Part shown: positions 32,184-34,192 of the stretch, in pieces | Position numbering within the stretch: position 1 is the first letter of the stretch | Layout: every line of letters starts with the position of its first letter | Origin: Lachnospiraceae bacterium | GTDB lineage: Bacteria; Bacillota; Clostridia; Lachnospirales; Lachnospiraceae | DNA: 34,192 bases | NCBI GenBank assembly: GCA_024681775.1 | Contig: JAILAF010000009.1 | Span: 1-34,192 of the forward strand | Direction: 5' to 3' | Notes under the pieces: model-generated | Seen by the model: only the letters and a program-made list of their open reading frames with translations | What the model was told of the DNA's origin: nothing | The model's database searches: none | Translations under genes and position numbers: made by a program

Positions 32184-33098
32184 ATGCGACATTTGATGAG
32201 TCCCCTGGATTTTTCCACGGAAGAGCTGGATCAGCTCTTTGATCTGGCAGCAAGGATCGAAGCGGATCCCGCACATTTTGCCCACGCCTGTGAGGGCAAG
32301 ATCCTGGCCACCTGCTTCTACGAGCCCAGCACCCGCACCAGACTCTCCTTCGAGTCTGCCATGACCAGACTGGGCGGAAGAGTCATCGGATTTTCCGATG
32401 CCAACTCCTCCTCCGCTGCCAAGGGCGAAAGCGTCTCGGACACCATCCGGGTCATCTCCTGCTACGCTGACATCTGTGCCATGCGCCATCCCAAGGAAGG
32501 TGCTCCCATGGTAGCGGCAAGCAGATCCCTGATCCCCGTGATCAATGCCGGAGACGGCGGTCACCAGCACCCCACCCAGACCCTGACGGACCTGATGACC
32601 ATCCGGTCCCTTCACGGCTCCCTGGGGGGCTACACCATCGGCCTCTGCGGCGACCTGAAGTTCGGCCGTACCGTCCACTCCCTCATCAATGCCCTCTCCC
32701 GCTATGACGATATCAAGTTCGTCTTCATCTCTCCCCAGGAGCTGCGGGTGCCGGATTACGTGATGGAGATGCTCCGTGAGAAAAAAATCCCCTACGAAGA
32801 GACCATCCGCCTGGAGGATGTGATCGCGGATCTGGATATGCTCTACATGACCAGAGTCCAGAAAGAGCGCTTCTTCAACGAGGAAGACTACGTCAGACTG
32901 AAGGATTTCTACATCCTGGACAAAAACAAGCTGGGCCTGGCCAAGGAGGATCTCATCGTGCTCCATCCTCTTCCCAGAGTCAACGAGATCTCCGTGGAGG
33001 TGGACGAGGATCCCAGAGCCGCTTACTTCAAGCAGGCGCAGTACGGCGTGTATGTGAGAATGGCACTGATCCTGACACTGCTGGAGATCGATGTCTGA
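32184..33098 (+). CDS. pyrB: Aspartate carbamoyltransferase catalytic subunit
   Basis: A 304-residue enzyme joining carbamoyl phosphate to aspartate, the committed step of pyrimidine synthesis. Carbamoyl-phosphate site STRTR (49-53) in [14 protein letters not shown], active-site K80 in [14 protein letters not shown], and HPLPRVNEI near the end. It is followed by pyrI, so a regulated holoenzyme is expected. In the 88 bases after the previous terminator I see no PyrR-type attenuator and no convincing promoter. GAGG precedes the ATG. Confidence 0.96.
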   Translation: MRHLMSPLDFSTEELDQLFDLAARIEADPAHFAHACEGKILATCFYEPSTRTRLSFESAMTRLGGRVIGFSDANSSSAAKGESVSDTIRVISCYADICAMRHPKEGAPMVAASRSLIPVINAGDGGHQHPTQTLTDLMTIRSLHGSLGGYTIGLCGDLKFGRTVHSLINALSRYDDIKFVFISPQELRVPDYVMEMLREKKIPYEETIRLEDVIADLDMLYMTRVQKERFFNEEDYVRLKDFYILDKNKLGLAKEDLIVLHPLPRVNEISVEVDEDPRAAYFKQAQYGVYVRMALILTLLEIDV

Positions 33099-33185
33099 CA
33101 CCGGACTCGCGACAGACAAAAATGCCGCGTTGCAACGCAGAGCACTATGCAAAACGAACCATCGGAATAACGGAGGAATCTCTAT

Positions 33186-33614
33186 ATGTTGAACGTAGGA
33201 AAGATTGAAGAAGGCTTCGTGCTGGACCATATCCAGGCAGGGAAGAGCATGGATATCTACGAGCACTTAGGGCTCGATAAAATGGACTGCACCGTAGCCA
33301 TCATCAAGAATGCCCGGAGCAAGATCATGGGAAAGAAGGACATCCTGAAGGTGGAATGTGACATCGAGACCCTGGACCTGGACGTCCTGGCTTTCATCGA
33401 TCACAACATCACCATCAATGTCATCAAGAACGGCGAGATCGTGGAAAAGCGCGTCCTCTCCCTTCCTAAGGAAGTAAAGAACGTCATCCGCTGCCACAAC
33501 CCCAGATGCATCACTTCCATCGAGCAGGGGCTGCCCCACATCTTCGTGCTGGCGGATGAGGAGAAAGAGATCTACCGCTGCAAATATTGCGAAGAGAAAT
33601 ATTCCGGCAAGTAA
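33186..33614 (+). CDS. pyrI: Aspartate carbamoyltransferase regulatory subunit
   Basis: A 142-residue regulatory chain that binds CTP/ATP and holds PyrB trimers together. The N-terminal allosteric domain (LNVGKIEEGFVLDHI, GLDKMDCTVAI) is followed by a zinc domain with C103, C108 (CHNPRC), C132 and C135 (CKYC). ACGGAGGAA precedes the ATG. The 87-base pyrB-pyrI gap contains GCGTTGCAACGC, a 12-base palindrome (33125-33136), but no terminator. Confidence 0.95.
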   Translation: MLNVGKIEEGFVLDHIQAGKSMDIYEHLGLDKMDCTVAIIKNARSKIMGKKDILKVECDIETLDLDVLAFIDHNITINVIKNGEIVEKRVLSLPKEVKNVIRCHNPRCITSIEQGLPHIFVLADEEKEIYRCKYCEEKYSGK

Positions 33615-33619
33615 TTATC

Positions 33620-33679
33620 GCAGGAAAAAAGATCCCCCGGATAGCGGTTTCATACCGACATCCGGGGGATTCTTCCTGC
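33620..33679 (+). terminator. Long stem-loop terminator after pyrI
   Basis: ATCCCCCGGAT / ATCCGGGGGAT (11 bp) with an inner CGGT/ACCG and an outer GCAGGAA/TTCCTGC extension. It lies six bases after the stop codon. The T-run is interrupted (TTCTTCC). Confidence 0.75.
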
Positions 33680-33685
33680 ATTCCG

Positions 33686-33712
33686 GGGGCGGCTTTTCGG
33701 CCGCCCCTTTTT
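33686..33712 (+). terminator. Second terminator after pyrI
   Basis: GGGGCGGC / GCCGCCCC, 8-bp stem with a 6-base loop and a T5 tail. Two tandem terminators end the pyr operon before the convergent gene. Confidence 0.8.
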
Positions 33713-33778
33713 GTAATGTTCCGCTCAGAGATCTCCGTCGATGTACCTTAATTCTCTCCACCAATCGTACAGGTATGT

Positions 33779-34192
33779 CTATTTTTTCTTTCCGGGCTGA
33801 CCGGTTTTTTTCTGGATCTCCTCCAGGAATTCCCTGTATCTCTCGGAGGTAGTCATACCGGGATTCCCCCGCACCATGGAACGCACGAGGAAATCCTTTA
33901 CGGAGGACATCCGGTCATGTTCCTCCGTCATCCGCCGGTAGCGCAGCTGTGACTCCGTCATCTCATCCCGCATTTTCTGGATGGCTTCGGTGGGCAGTGC
34001 TTCCCTGTACCGGTCTTTCAGAAGGTTCATCTTCTGCTCGGTTTCAGCCTTCCAGTTCTCCCAGCTCTCCTGGGTTCTGTCAGTGATGTCATCGACCTTC
34101 TGGTTCAGCTCATCCAACTTCTGTGAGAGGGATTCTTTCATCTGGTCGATGTCCTGAGATCCCAGTGCGATGACCACATCCAGGCGCTTCTG
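33779..34192 (-). CDS. Coiled-coil protein of unknown function, N-terminus beyond window edge
   Basis: The frame is open to base 34192 (QKRLD upstream of VVIALGSQDIDQM), so at least 137 residues of a longer protein are seen. It is highly charged and helical: MKESLSQKLDELNQKVDDI and ESWENWKAETEQKMNLLKD predict a coiled coil, then RYREALPTEAIQKMRDEM and a Lys-rich end (QKKTGQPGKKK). No family is recognised. An internal GTG (34177) could be a start but has no good ribosome site. The TAG stop is followed in frame by 17 sense codons rich in Trp/Tyr before TGA. Confidence 0.6.
   Translation of the reverse strand, partial: QKRLDVVIALGSQDIDQMKESLSQKLDELNQKVDDITDRTQESWENWKAETEQKMNLLKDRYREALPTEAIQKMRDEMTESQLRYRRMTEEHDRMSSVKDFLVRSMVRGNPGMTTSERYREFLEEIQKKTGQPGKKK

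Overview
The window is about 34 kb of a fairly GC-rich Firmicutes chromosome. The best fit is a gut or rumen Lachnospiraceae (Clostridia). The reasons are gene content and order (Asp23-nusB-xseAB-dxs-tlyA-nadK-argR-recN; pyrB-pyrI; DUF1836; a YerC/TrpR-like gene; ECF transporter with DUF4430), strong AGGAGG-type ribosome sites, and sigmaA promoters of TTGnnn-N17-TATAAT type. No tRNA, rRNA, insertion sequence, prophage or CRISPR array was seen. No gap between genes exceeds 300 bases except the 560-base B12 riboswitch and promoter region at 25744-26303.

Layout. 1-470 (minus) is AT-rich and holds the start of a chromate-transporter-family gene, cut by the window edge, and a small HTH gene. 462-4563 (minus) carries rlmD, a small membrane protein and the helicase gene pcrA. 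4635-5966 is an SPFH/zinc-ribbon protein. 6081-7269 holds a DUF1836 regulator and a divergent TrpR-like gene. 7396-8714 pairs a bactofilin with a membrane LytM-domain protein that has lost its zinc ligands. 8830-9606 is a eukaryotic-type (HIS6) histidine isomerase far from any his operon. 9686-11349 is dapA-dapB. 11476-13308 is typA, preceded by an unusual four-hairpin leader. 13488-21624 is one long housekeeping operon (asp23-nusB-xseA-xseB-dxs-tlyA-nadK-argR-recN). 21726-24570 holds prfC and deoB. 24759-26143 is a cobalamin-riboswitch operon (DUF4430 protein plus ECF S component). 26198-29591 (plus) holds the potassium system trkA-trkH and a DtxR-type metal repressor. 29625-31349 (minus) is an exported transglutaminase-like protein with an apparently leaderless transcript. 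31525-33614 (plus) holds a nitroreductase and pyrB-pyrI. The right edge is a coiled-coil protein cut by the window.

Most genes are housekeeping: RNA modification, DNA repair, translation GTPases, isoprenoid, lysine, pyrimidine and NADP synthesis. The strongest leads for something undescribed are non-coding. A small family of stem-loops keeps an 11-base loop (GCGCA...CG) while the stems differ, and one paired insertion on both arms indicates selection on structure. One member heads the typA leader array, whose second and third hairpins can re-pair with each other. Other points worth a look are the bactofilin/dead-LytM pair, the HIS6-type enzyme, the translationally controlled B12 operon and the leaderless transglutaminase gene. 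All functional calls come from reading the sequence and recalling families; no database search was run.
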